From an uncultured Acetatifactor sp. (GTDB taxonomy: Bacteria > Bacillota > Clostridia > Lachnospirales > Lachnospiraceae): a DNA stretch of 48,531 nucleotides. Of the stretch, positions 41,810 to 48,531 are shown in pieces (within the stretch, counting starts at the first letter, position 1; each line of letters begins with the position of its first letter). Under the pieces are notes generated by a model. The model ran no database searches and was not told the DNA's origin. It saw only the letters and a list, made by a program, of their open reading frames with translations. The DNA lies in NCBI GenBank assembly GCA_910586835.1, contig CAJUJU010000025.1, forward strand, positions 1 through 48,531. Reading direction: 5' to 3'. The position numbers and the translations under genes were made by a program.

Positions 41810-42394
41810 ATGAGCGCTGCCGAACCCATCAGAAATCCCCAAAAACTACAGGACTTCAAAAATTACTATCTCTCGGAAAAATGCAATGCCAGAAACTATA
41901 CTCTTTTTGTCATGGGGCTGAACACTGCGCTGAGAATCTCAGACTTGCTGCAGCTGCAATGGAAAGATGTTTATGATTTTTCAAGGGAAACCTGTTTTTC
42001 ACATGTCTGCGTGACAGAACAGAAGACGGGAAAAACCAATCAAATCGCATTGAACCAAGCTATCATTGACGCCCTGGGGAATTATTATGGTATCCTGAAG
42101 GAAGCTCCTTCCGGAGAGCACTTCCTCTTTCCCAGCAGAAAGGGCAATAATCGGCCGCTGGGACGCAGCCAGGCGTTTCGCATTGTCAAGGAGGCCGCCC
42201 GGGCCAACGGCATGAATCAGCACATCAGCTGTCACTCCCTTCGGAAAACCTTTGGTTATCACGCCTGGCGTCAGGGCGTGTCCTCCGTGCTGCTGACGGA
42301 TATCTACAATCATTCCTCCTTCCGGATCACAAAACGGTATCTTGGCATCGAGCAGGACGACAGAGATAATGTTTTCCTGAACATCTCGCTCTGA
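41810..42394 (+). CDS. Small tyrosine recombinase (candidate DNA invertase)
   Basis: 194 residues from the ATG at 41810, 7 bp after GGAGG; a further-upstream ATG (41795) would include that site. It consists of the catalytic domain with only a short N-terminus. The active-site set is complete: Arg in NTALRISDLL, Lys in VTEQKTGKTNQ, HxxR in SCHSLRKTFGYH, His in IYNHSS and Tyr in TKRYLGIEQ. Short enzymes like this act as FimB/RecV-type invertases or integron-like recombinases. Its flanking inverted sites favour an invertase that flips its own gene. Confidence 0.85.
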   Translation: MSAAEPIRNPQKLQDFKNYYLSEKCNARNYTLFVMGLNTALRISDLLQLQWKDVYDFSRETCFSHVCVTEQKTGKTNQIALNQAIIDALGNYYGILKEAPSGEHFLFPSRKGNNRPLGRSQAFRIVKEAARANGMNQHISCHSLRKTFGYHAWRQGVSSVLLTDIYNHSSFRITKRYLGIEQDDRDNVFLNISL

Positions 42395-42505
42395 GCAGAG
42401 ATTCCGAAACGGTAATCCCACAGGAGCGCTCACAAAAAAATTCAGTTTTTTTCATCAGGGACTAAAGTTTTCCGGCAGACTGCCGAAATAGATGATGTAA
42501 GACAG

Positions 42506-42537
42506 GAATACAACAAATTATATCTTTTGTTGCATTC
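42506..42537 (-). repeat. Right recombination site of the invertible element
   Basis: Read on the minus strand it is GAATGCAACA, spacer AAAGATATAATT, TGTTGTATTC: identical arms to the left site and 9 of 12 spacer bases shared. Flanks CAG/CTG extend its own palindrome. Confidence 0.75.
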
Positions 42538-42627
42538 CTGTTTTTTATGTATCTTCTTTTCAATTCCACCTGTATTTGTTATAATAATAGTGTTTCTTTA
42601 TCTGCTCAAGGAAGGAGATATTTTACA

Positions 42628-43392
42628 ATGCAAGGCAGAATTCATTCACTGGAAAGTTTTGGAACTGTGGACGGGCCCGGCACACGTTTTGTCGTGTTTG
42701 TGCAGGGCTGCCCCATGCGCTGCGCTTATTGCCACAATCCCGACACCTGGGATATGAACGGCGGCACGCTTATGGAACCGTCCTACATTATGGAACAATA
42801 CGAAAGAAACAGTCCGTTTTACGCCAACGGCGGCGGTCTCACCGTCACCGGCGGAGAACCCCTGATGCAGATTGACTTTCTGATCGAGCTGTTTACCCTG
42901 GCAAAAGAACGGGGCGTTCACACCTGTATCGACTCTTCCGGCATCGCCTTCAATCCGGACAATGCCGCCCAGCGGGAAAAACTGGATAAGCTTATGAGCA
43001 TCACCGATCTGGTAATGCTGGATATCAAGCATATTGACCCGGAAAAGCACAGGGAACTGACCATGCAGCCAAACACCAATATTCTGAAATTTGCGGAATA
43101 TCTGGACGAAAAGCATGTGGATATGTGGATCCGGCATGTGGTTGTGCCCGGCATCACAGATGACGAAAAATACCTTTTTGACCTGGGCTACTTCATTGGC
43201 GGGCTCCATAATTTGAAAGCGCTGGATGTACTTCCCTATCACACCATGGGTGAAAAGAAATATCAGAGCCTGGGAATGGAATACAAACTCAAAGGGGTTC
43301 CTGCAATGGACAAGACAAAGCTTCTGGATAAAAAGAAGGTCATTCTGGACGGTGTTAAGAAACGCCGCTCGGAGATCTCCGGCGGCAACTAG
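42628..43392 (+). CDS. pflA: Pyruvate formate-lyase activating enzyme (radical SAM)
   Basis: 254 residues from the ATG at 42628, behind GAAGGAGATATTTTACA; the frame is open upstream but has no start with a ribosome site. The radical-SAM cluster motif CPMRCAYC is at about residues 30-37, following the DGPGTRFVVFVQG lead. SAM-binding parts include LTVTGGEPLMQ and DLVMLDIKHID. It abstracts hydrogen from the PFL glycine. It is separated from the pfl genes by nearly 4 kb of flagellin, csrA and recombinase, an unusual layout since pflA normally follows pflB directly. Confidence 0.94.
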   Translation: MQGRIHSLESFGTVDGPGTRFVVFVQGCPMRCAYCHNPDTWDMNGGTLMEPSYIMEQYERNSPFYANGGGLTVTGGEPLMQIDFLIELFTLAKERGVHTCIDSSGIAFNPDNAAQREKLDKLMSITDLVMLDIKHIDPEKHRELTMQPNTNILKFAEYLDEKHVDMWIRHVVVPGITDDEKYLFDLGYFIGGLHNLKALDVLPYHTMGEKKYQSLGMEYKLKGVPAMDKTKLLDKKKVILDGVKKRRSEISGGN

Positions 43393-43428
43393 ACCTGTCT
43401 AATTCATTCTTTTTTTATCAAAATCATG

Positions 43429-43457
43429 TTGTATTTGAACAGATTTTATATTACAAT
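43429..43457 (+). promoter_or_regulatory. Ferredoxin gene promoter
   Basis: TTGTAT (43429-43434), 17 bp, TACAAT (43452-43457). Confidence 0.65.
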
Positions 43458-43504
43458 GTGATAGGAGTATTGTTAAGTCTTTTAGTAATAAGGAGGATAA
43501 GGTC

Positions 43505-43675
43505 ATGGCATATGAAATCAGTGATGCTTGCGTAGCTTGCGGCGCCTGCGAGGGACAGTGCCCCGTTGGTGCAATCAGCATGGGAGACGGCAAGTTTGAA
43601 ATCGACGCAGATAAGTGCATCGACTGCGGTTCCTGCGCAGGCCAGTGCCCTACAGGCGCTATTTCTCAGGCCTGA
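43505..43675 (+). CDS. 2[4Fe-4S] clostridial-type ferredoxin
   Basis: 56 residues, ATG behind AAGGAGGATAAGGTC. Two cluster motifs: CVACGACEGQCPVGAISMGD and CIDCGSCAGQCPTGAI, each CxxCxxCxxxCP. This is the small electron carrier of clostridia, serving pyruvate oxidation, hydrogenases and radical-SAM enzymes such as PflA just upstream. Monocistronic with a strong promoter and terminator, which suggests high expression. Confidence 0.95.
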   Translation: MAYEISDACVACGACEGQCPVGAISMGDGKFEIDADKCIDCGSCAGQCPTGAISQA

Positions 43676-43681
43676 GAAAAG

Positions 43682-43780
43682 TGCCGTCGGCGGCATTTTA
43701 GCTCTGAAGCAAAGTTACAAATAAAAGAAGGGCACTTTTCCGGATACAAGGACACCTTTTCAGGTGCCCTTCTTTTTTTT
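43682..43780 (+). terminator. Tandem terminators after the ferredoxin gene
   Basis: A TGCCG-TCGG-CGGCA hairpin with TTTT (43683-43699) is followed by AGAAGGGCAC (43726-43735) pairing with GTGCCCTTCT (43764-43773) and a run of seven T. The second right arm overlaps the end of the convergent MerR-like gene. Confidence 0.75.
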
Positions 43781-44386
43781 GCGCAGAGAGAATCTGGGCC
43801 TGCTCTTTTTTCTGAGAAGCTCGTCCATCTTTTTATAATGCTCCTCATCCCGTTCCGCCAGCTTTCGGTCTCTGACCTCCTCCCTTTCCTCCTGCATTCT
43901 GAACTGATAATCCAGCTCCTTGACCACACTTTCCTTGATCTCTCTGCAAAGCTCACTGTTATTTTCCTGCAGGGTCTCCTTGATCAGCTGCTGCAGCAGC
44001 CATTGAAGCCTTCTGGACTTGTCTTCCCTGGACTCTGCCGTCACGGCTTCTGCCTGATTCTTCACAATGTCGATGGCAAGTCCGTTCTGTGGCTGTACGA
44101 TTTCCTCCATCTCTTCCCCTTGCGGTTCCTTGCGCTCAGGTTTTCCCTGAGAAAGTACATCCAGCTTCCCGTCCTTGAGGATCATTTTGATCGCCTTCAA
44201 CTGTAGTCCCCTCTCTTTCATTCCCTTGATCTGTTTAAAGCGTTCCACATCCTCTTCCGTATAATACCGGTGTCCCAGCTCGTTGCGTTTGATGGGAAGA
44301 TGCAGTTCTTCCTCCCAGTAGCGCAGCACATGGCTTTCCACCCTGACTTCCTTCGCCGCATCTGAAATAAACAAAAAATTACCCAT
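43760..44386 (-). CDS. MerR-family HTH protein with coiled-coil tail
   Basis: 208 residues from the ATG at 44386 behind AAAGGAGTCGGA. Residues 3-70 are a MerR winged helix (FLFISDAAKEVRVESHVLRY, WEEELHLPIKRNELGHRYYT, EEDVERFKQIKGMKERGLQL). The rest is a charged coiled coil ending in a very basic tail (RKKSRPRFSLRKKKKGT). There is no ligand or metal cysteine set. The layout recalls RacA/YfmP-type DNA-binding proteins of spore-formers, but the target is unknown. Confidence 0.8.
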   Translation of the reverse strand: MGNFLFISDAAKEVRVESHVLRYWEEELHLPIKRNELGHRYYTEEDVERFKQIKGMKERGLQLKAIKMILKDGKLDVLSQGKPERKEPQGEEMEEIVQPQNGLAIDIVKNQAEAVTAESREDKSRRLQWLLQQLIKETLQENNSELCREIKESVVKELDYQFRMQEEREEVRDRKLAERDEEHYKKMDELLRKKSRPRFSLRKKKKGT

Positions 44387-44410
44387 TCCGACTCCTTTCC
44401 ACATATGCAA

Positions 44411-44439
44411 AAGAGAATGAGTAATCTGCTCATTCTCTT
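44411..44439 (-). terminator. Terminator of the gdpP-rplI-dnaB operon
   Basis: AAGAGAATGAG and CTCATTCTCTT are perfect 11-bp arms around 7 bases; on the minus strand CTCTTTT follows. It lies 49 bp past the dnaB stop. Confidence 0.75.
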
Positions 44440-44488
44440 CCGTAGGCTAAATAACATTCGTTTCCGTATCTCAAAGGTATCTGTACCT

Positions 44489-45832
44489 TTACTCTCCGCT
44501 CTTTCCGTGTTCCAGATTTGCGAACTTTGTATATTCGGGCAGCCAGGCCAGTTTGACAGTGCCGATAGGACCGTTTCTCTGTTTTGCAATAATGACCTCC
44601 GAAATCCCTTTGTCCGGTGAATCATGATTATAATAATCGTCCCGATAAAGGAACATAACCACATCTGCATCCTGCTCGATTGCTCCGGAATCCCTCAGGT
44701 CAGAGAGCATGGGCCTGCGATCCGGCCTCTGCTCCACCGCACGCGACAGCTGAGACAGGGCAATCACCGGCACGCTCAGTTCCCTCGCCAGCGCCTTCAG
44801 GGAACGGGAGATATCCGAGACCTCCTGCTGTCTTGACTCTGATCTGCCGCTTCCCGACATCAGCTGCAAATAGTCGATCATAACAATAGACAAATCATGC
44901 TCCAGCTTATATTTTCTGCATTTTGACCGCAGCTCGGAAATACTGATACCCGGCGTATCGTCTATAATCAACTTGGACTTTCCTATGGTTCCCGCGCTCT
45001 CGATCAGCCGCTCCCACTCCTGATCGTTCAGCTGGCCCGTGCGGAGCTTCTGCGCATCCACGTTGGATTCCAGGGAAAACATTCTGTTCACCAGCTGTTC
45101 CTTGCTCATCTCCAGGCTGAACAGCGCAACGGTCAAATTTTTCTTAAACGCCATATAATGCGCCAGGTTCAGCTCAAAGGCTGTCTTTCCCATGGAAGGA
45201 CGGGCAGCCACCAATATGAGATCCGAGGGCTGCATACCCGCCGTGCGGTAATCCAGATCAATAAATCCGGTGGGAATCCCTGTGACGCTTCCCTTGTTTT
45301 TTGCAGCGATTTCGATCTTATCCATGGCGTTCATTACCACCTGGCGTATGGGCACGAAATCGTCCGTATTTCTCTTCTGAACCAGCTGGAACACTCTCTT
45401 CTCCGTATCCTCAAGAATGTATTCCAGGCTCTCCTTCCCCGCGTAGCAGGTATTCGCAATTTCCTCGTTGAGCCTGATGAGGCGCCGCAGGGTCGCCTTT
45501 TCCGCCACGATGTTCGCATAGTACTTGATATTGGCCGAGGTAGGCACCGCCGTAATTAGATCCCGGACAAATTCCAGGCTGCTGACCTCGGGAGGAACAT
45601 CCTTCTCCTTCAGTTTATTCTGAAGGGTGACCAGATCCACCGGGCTTCCGGAATCGTTCAGCTCCACCATGGTCTCAAAGAGAATGCCGTATTGTCTGTT
45701 ATAAAAATCCTCTCCCGACACCAGCTCAGAAGCCACCACAATGGCCTCCCGGTCCATAATCATGGAGCCGATCACGGACTGCTCCGCCTCAATGCTGTGG
45801 GGCAGTATCCTCTTTATTACATTTTCATCCAT
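44489..45832 (-). CDS. dnaB: Replicative DNA helicase
   Basis: 447 residues, normal length. The N-terminal domain begins LPHSIEAEQSVIGSMIMDRE. The RecA-like domain carries Walker A AARPSMGKTA, then LFSLEMSKEQLVNRMFSLES, Walker B IVMIDYLQLMSG and the loop ELSVPVIALSQLSRAVEQRP. The hexamer unwinds DNA at the fork. It follows rplI as in B. subtilis, where the gene is called dnaC. Confidence 0.97.
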   Translation of the reverse strand: MDENVIKRILPHSIEAEQSVIGSMIMDREAIVVASELVSGEDFYNRQYGILFETMVELNDSGSPVDLVTLQNKLKEKDVPPEVSSLEFVRDLITAVPTSANIKYYANIVAEKATLRRLIRLNEEIANTCYAGKESLEYILEDTEKRVFQLVQKRNTDDFVPIRQVVMNAMDKIEIAAKNKGSVTGIPTGFIDLDYRTAGMQPSDLILVAARPSMGKTAFELNLAHYMAFKKNLTVALFSLEMSKEQLVNRMFSLESNVDAQKLRTGQLNDQEWERLIESAGTIGKSKLIIDDTPGISISELRSKCRKYKLEHDLSIVMIDYLQLMSGSGRSESRQQEVSDISRSLKALARELSVPVIALSQLSRAVEQRPDRRPMLSDLRDSGAIEQDADVVMFLYRDDYYNHDSPDKGISEVIIAKQRNGPIGTVKLAWLPEYTKFANLEHGKSGE

Positions 45833-45913
45833 ATGTTTCCCTGTAAATTGTCTCCCCGGAAAATGCGCTTCCGGCCTTTTCTGAATAAAGAGACTTTACT
45901 GTGCAGCTTCCCT

Positions 45914-46357
45914 TTACTCTGTTACCTTAACCGTCAGCTTTCCCGTCACCTGAGGATGAAGCTTGATCCCCACCTCATAGCTGCCAAAATTCCGAAGATT
46001 GTCGGCAAGCTGAAGCTTCTTCTTGTCAATTTCAATGCCGCACTGCTCCTTCACAGCCGCCGCAATTTCCTTTGCGGAGACGGAACCGAACACCTTTCCG
46101 CCCTCCCCTGCCTTGATCCGGATCGTCACAATCCTGTCCTCCAGATCGGCAGCCAGTGCCTTCGCGGCATCCAGCTGCTCCTGTGCCACCTTCGCGTCAT
46201 TTGCCTTCTTCAGCTTCAGATCGTTCATATTTTTAGCGGAAGCCTCCGCACCGATCTTCTTCGGCAGAATATAATTTCTTGCGTATCCCTCGCTGACCTC
46301 TACGATATCACCTTTTTTTCCCAGCTTCTTCTCATCCTGCAGTAATATAATCTTCAT
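45914..46357 (-). CDS. rplI: 50S ribosomal protein bL9
   Basis: 147 residues, standard length. The N-terminal rRNA-binding part (MKIILLQDEKKLGKKGDIVE, VSEGYARNYILPKKIGAEAS), the connecting helix and the C-terminal domain (GKVFGSVSAKEIAAAVKEQC) are all present. It lies 27 bp after gdpP and 81 bp before dnaB. Confidence 0.97.
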   Translation of the reverse strand: MKIILLQDEKKLGKKGDIVEVSEGYARNYILPKKIGAEASAKNMNDLKLKKANDAKVAQEQLDAAKALAADLEDRIVTIRIKAGEGGKVFGSVSAKEIAAAVKEQCGIEIDKKKLQLADNLRNFGSYEVGIKLHPQVTGKLTVKVTE

Positions 46358-46384
46358 ATTGTCAAATCCTTTCTGTACTTTATT

Positions 46385-48436
46385 CTAAATCTCGTTGTTG
46401 TCAAGCATTGAGTCAATGGTGCGCTTCAGCACGCCGATTGCTTCTATGATCCCCATTCCTTCCATCTGGCAGGCAGCCGTGCTCAAATGCCCGCCGCCCC
46501 CCATTCTCTCCATGATGATCTGTACATTTACCTCATCGATGGAACGGGCGCTGATATATATTTTTCCCTGATAATCCGTCAGCACAAAACTGGCCTTGAT
46601 TCCCTTGATGTTCAGAAGTTCGTTGGCCGCCTGCGCTCCGATTACCGTAGGGCTGGGAAGCTCGTCCGCCGTGCAGATGGAAATGGCAAAATACTGTCTG
46701 TAAATCTCCGCCTGGCTGACTGCGTCCGCCTTCGCCTTGTACTCCAGCGCGTCCTCCCGGAACAGCTTGCGTACCCGGGTCACGTCCGCGCCGTTTCTCC
46801 GCAGGAAAGCCGCCGCCTCGAAGGTCCGCACTCCCGTCTTTGTCATAAAATTATTGGTGTCTACCATGATGCCGGAGTACATGCAGTCCGCTTCCTCCGT
46901 CCGTATCTTGATATTATCATAGGTATACTGCAAAATTTCGGACACCATCTCCGAAGCGGAAGAGGCATAGGGTTCCACATAGGAAAGAGTTGCATTCTCA
47001 ATGGTCTCCGTCCCCTGTCTGTGGTGATCCAGCACCACCACGGACTTACAGAAGCGCAGCAGATCCGGGCATTCTGTAATAGAGGGCTTATTCACGTCCA
47101 CCACAACCAGCACACAGTTGCTGTTGCTGATTTCAATAGCCTGCTGGCTGCCTACGATCATGTCCTCCTCGTATTCGGGATTACTCTTGAACAATTCCAC
47201 CATGGGGGCGATGGATGAGGGACTTTCGTTCAGCACAATGTGCGCCTTTCTGCCCAAGGTCTGTGCAATCCGGTAAATACCCACAGCCGCGCCAAAGCTG
47301 TCCGCATCCGGCATGCGATGCCCCATGACAAGCACCAGATCCTTGCCGCTGATAATCTCCCGAAGCGCATGGGCTTTCACTCTGGCCTTCACTCTGGTAT
47401 TCTTTTCTATCTGCTGACTCTTGCCGCCGTAATATGTAATGCTCTCCGGCGCCTTGATGACCGCCTGGTCGCCGCCTCGCCCCAGGGCAAGATCTATGGC
47501 GTTGCGTGCAAACTCATAATTCTGGGCGTAGGTCAGGCCGTCCAGTCCCACGCCGATGCTGATGGTCACCGCCATCTCATTGCCGATGTTTACGGTCTTG
47601 ACCTCCTCCAGAAGATCAAACCTGGAATCCTGCAGCTCCGCAATGGCACGCTTTCTCATAATGACAAGATACTTGTCCTTCTCCAGCTTTTTACAGATGC
47701 CGTCCAGCGCGGAAATATATTTGTTTACCTTACGGTCAATCAGCGCAATCAGCAGGGAGCGGCGAACCTCCTCCACGCTCTCCAGCGCTTCCTCATAGTT
47801 ATCCAGGTAAATCATTCCCACCGCAAGGCTCTGGTCATCCACCTCCTGCAGGGCTATGTGAAGCGCCGTCTCGTCATACAGATAGACGGCGATGAGATAC
47901 CCGTTGTAGCCCTGGGCGTCGATCATGTCACTGTGCTCCGCCATATCCTTGAGAGAAAGCTTCCTGAACTTTATCACATATTCGTTTCCCTCATATTCCA
48001 GCTCATACTGTGCCTCGTCCAGCCCACTGTCGTCCGGCAGCCTGTCCCGGGTGATTGAGGGAAACAGCGCGGTAATGGATTTGCTGTAGCCCTTGGGCTG
48101 ATGAATCACGGCTTCAAAGGCCAGATTCGTCCAGATCACCTTTCCGCTGTCATCCAACAGCGCATATGGAAGATCCATCTCTCTCAGCAGCTTACGCTGA
48201 ATCTGTCCGTATTCCGTTGCAAAGCTCACAAGCTCATTCATAATGATGGGCTTATTATAGAAATAGAGGGACAGCGTAATGGCAAAATAAACCGCAAGAT
48301 ATCCCGCAAGCAGCAGTCCCGCTCTCACATCGATCAGAACCATCGCCGCGTCAACACCGCACAGGAGTACTCCAAGATAAATGCCAAACTGTATAAAGGT
48401 CTTAATGCGACCCTTCAATCTGATTCTCTTCTTCAT
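46385..48436 (-). CDS. gdpP: GdpP-type c-di-AMP phosphodiesterase (membrane, PAS, degenerate GGDEF, DHH-DHHA1)
   Basis: 683 residues from the ATG at 48436 (MKKRIRLKGRIKTFIQFGIY); the frame stays open through 27-bp repeats to an ATG at 48523 or beyond the window. Two membrane helices (about residues 14-57) precede a PAS-like domain, a degenerate GGDEF domain (MAVTISIGVGLDGLTYAQNY) and the DHH part (LVLVMGHRMPDADSFGAAVG, VVVLDHHRQG) with a DHHA1 end (ERMGGGGHLSTAACQ). It hydrolyses c-di-AMP. The gdpP-rplI-dnaB order is conserved in Firmicutes. The start is uncertain: only GGGGT precedes 48436. Confidence 0.9.
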   Translation of the reverse strand: MKKRIRLKGRIKTFIQFGIYLGVLLCGVDAAMVLIDVRAGLLLAGYLAVYFAITLSLYFYNKPIIMNELVSFATEYGQIQRKLLREMDLPYALLDDSGKVIWTNLAFEAVIHQPKGYSKSITALFPSITRDRLPDDSGLDEAQYELEYEGNEYVIKFRKLSLKDMAEHSDMIDAQGYNGYLIAVYLYDETALHIALQEVDDQSLAVGMIYLDNYEEALESVEEVRRSLLIALIDRKVNKYISALDGICKKLEKDKYLVIMRKRAIAELQDSRFDLLEEVKTVNIGNEMAVTISIGVGLDGLTYAQNYEFARNAIDLALGRGGDQAVIKAPESITYYGGKSQQIEKNTRVKARVKAHALREIISGKDLVLVMGHRMPDADSFGAAVGIYRIAQTLGRKAHIVLNESPSSIAPMVELFKSNPEYEEDMIVGSQQAIEISNSNCVLVVVDVNKPSITECPDLLRFCKSVVVLDHHRQGTETIENATLSYVEPYASSASEMVSEILQYTYDNIKIRTEEADCMYSGIMVDTNNFMTKTGVRTFEAAAFLRRNGADVTRVRKLFREDALEYKAKADAVSQAEIYRQYFAISICTADELPSPTVIGAQAANELLNIKGIKASFVLTDYQGKIYISARSIDEVNVQIIMERMGGGGHLSTAACQMEGMGIIEAIGVLKRTIDSMLDNNEI

Positions 48437-48531
48437 ATGCATACCCCGATCAAGGTTGTTTTCGGGCATACCCCGAATAAGTTCGTTTTCGGGCATACCC
48501 CGAATAAGTTCGTTTTCGGGCATACCCCGAA
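48437..48531. repeat. 27-bp tandem repeat at the 5' end of gdpP
   Basis: Copies start at 48464, 48491 and 48518 (cut by the window edge), with a diverged copy at 48437. Each begins with GGGCATACCCCGA on the plus strand. In the gdpP frame each would encode MPENELIRG, with an ATG just after GGGGT, so every unit offers an alternative start. The array continues past the window. Confidence 0.85.

Larger units (their letters stand above)
41751..42537. mobile_element. Candidate invertible element carrying its own tyrosine recombinase
   Basis: A 787-bp segment bounded by two 32-bp sites that are near-identical in inverted orientation (3 differences). It contains only the recombinase gene and about 110 bp of trailing sequence with a CGGCAG/CTGCCG hairpin. 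Recombination between inverted sites would flip the segment relative to csrA-flagellin on the left and pflA on the right. Inversion itself is inferred. Confidence 0.6.

Overview
The window looks like the chromosome of a flagellated, anaerobic, Gram-positive gut-type Clostridia, most likely Lachnospiraceae. The grounds are strong AGGAGG ribosome sites, sigma-A promoters, BirA operators and a preQ1-I riboswitch; pyruvate formate-lyase with its activase; a 2[4Fe-4S] ferredoxin; a flagellin next to csrA; a class B sortase; and a gdpP-rplI-dnaB block. No rRNA or tRNA gene was found. The assignment is inference from gene content.

Layout. 1-5961: degraded prophage (holin-like start, tail protein with InlB-type repeats, HicAB, a nonsense-broken ArpU-type regulator, two XRE regulators, a Uma2 nuclease, a truncated integrase). 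6211-8221: a small membrane protein and two divergent vitamin/precursor transporters, bioY with two BirA operators and queT with a preQ1 riboswitch. 8218-19973: a minus-strand run from an apparently leaderless atpZ-like gene through the F-type ATP synthase (Na+-type c subunit) to a conserved hypothetical gene, a methyltransferase and a large membrane-anchored protein. 20136-20615: DUF402 gene. 20677-24668: sua5-rpiB-upp-dCMP deaminase-cell wall hydrolase, then a structured palindromic leader. 25084-27014: a two-gene ATPase plus PD-(D/E)XK nuclease cassette, a candidate defence module. 27115-31806: cell-surface genes (amidase, sortase B and its VPKTG substrate, GH18 protein). 32034-36528: mecA, DUF1858, secreted protein and lipoprotein genes.

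36681-43675 is the most striking part. Pyruvate formate-lyase is encoded as a 678-residue core lacking the glycyl-radical domain, a 67-residue protein that resembles half of that domain but has a cysteine-rich tail, and an 80-residue stand-alone glycyl-radical domain. The activase pflA lies almost 4 kb away. Between them are flagellin, csrA and a small tyrosine recombinase bounded by near-identical 32-bp sites in inverted orientation. That geometry predicts an invertible switch whose ends are the only place a dedicated csrA promoter could lie.

43760-48531: a MerR-like regulator, dnaB, rplI and gdpP; gdpP begins in a 27-bp tandem repeat that runs off the window.

How the genes work together: the pfl genes and ferredoxin support anaerobic pyruvate metabolism. 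The ATP synthase probably couples to sodium. CsrA probably represses the neighbouring flagellin mRNA, with the recombinase as a possible phase-variation layer above it. All functions are inferred by reading the sequence; no database search was run.
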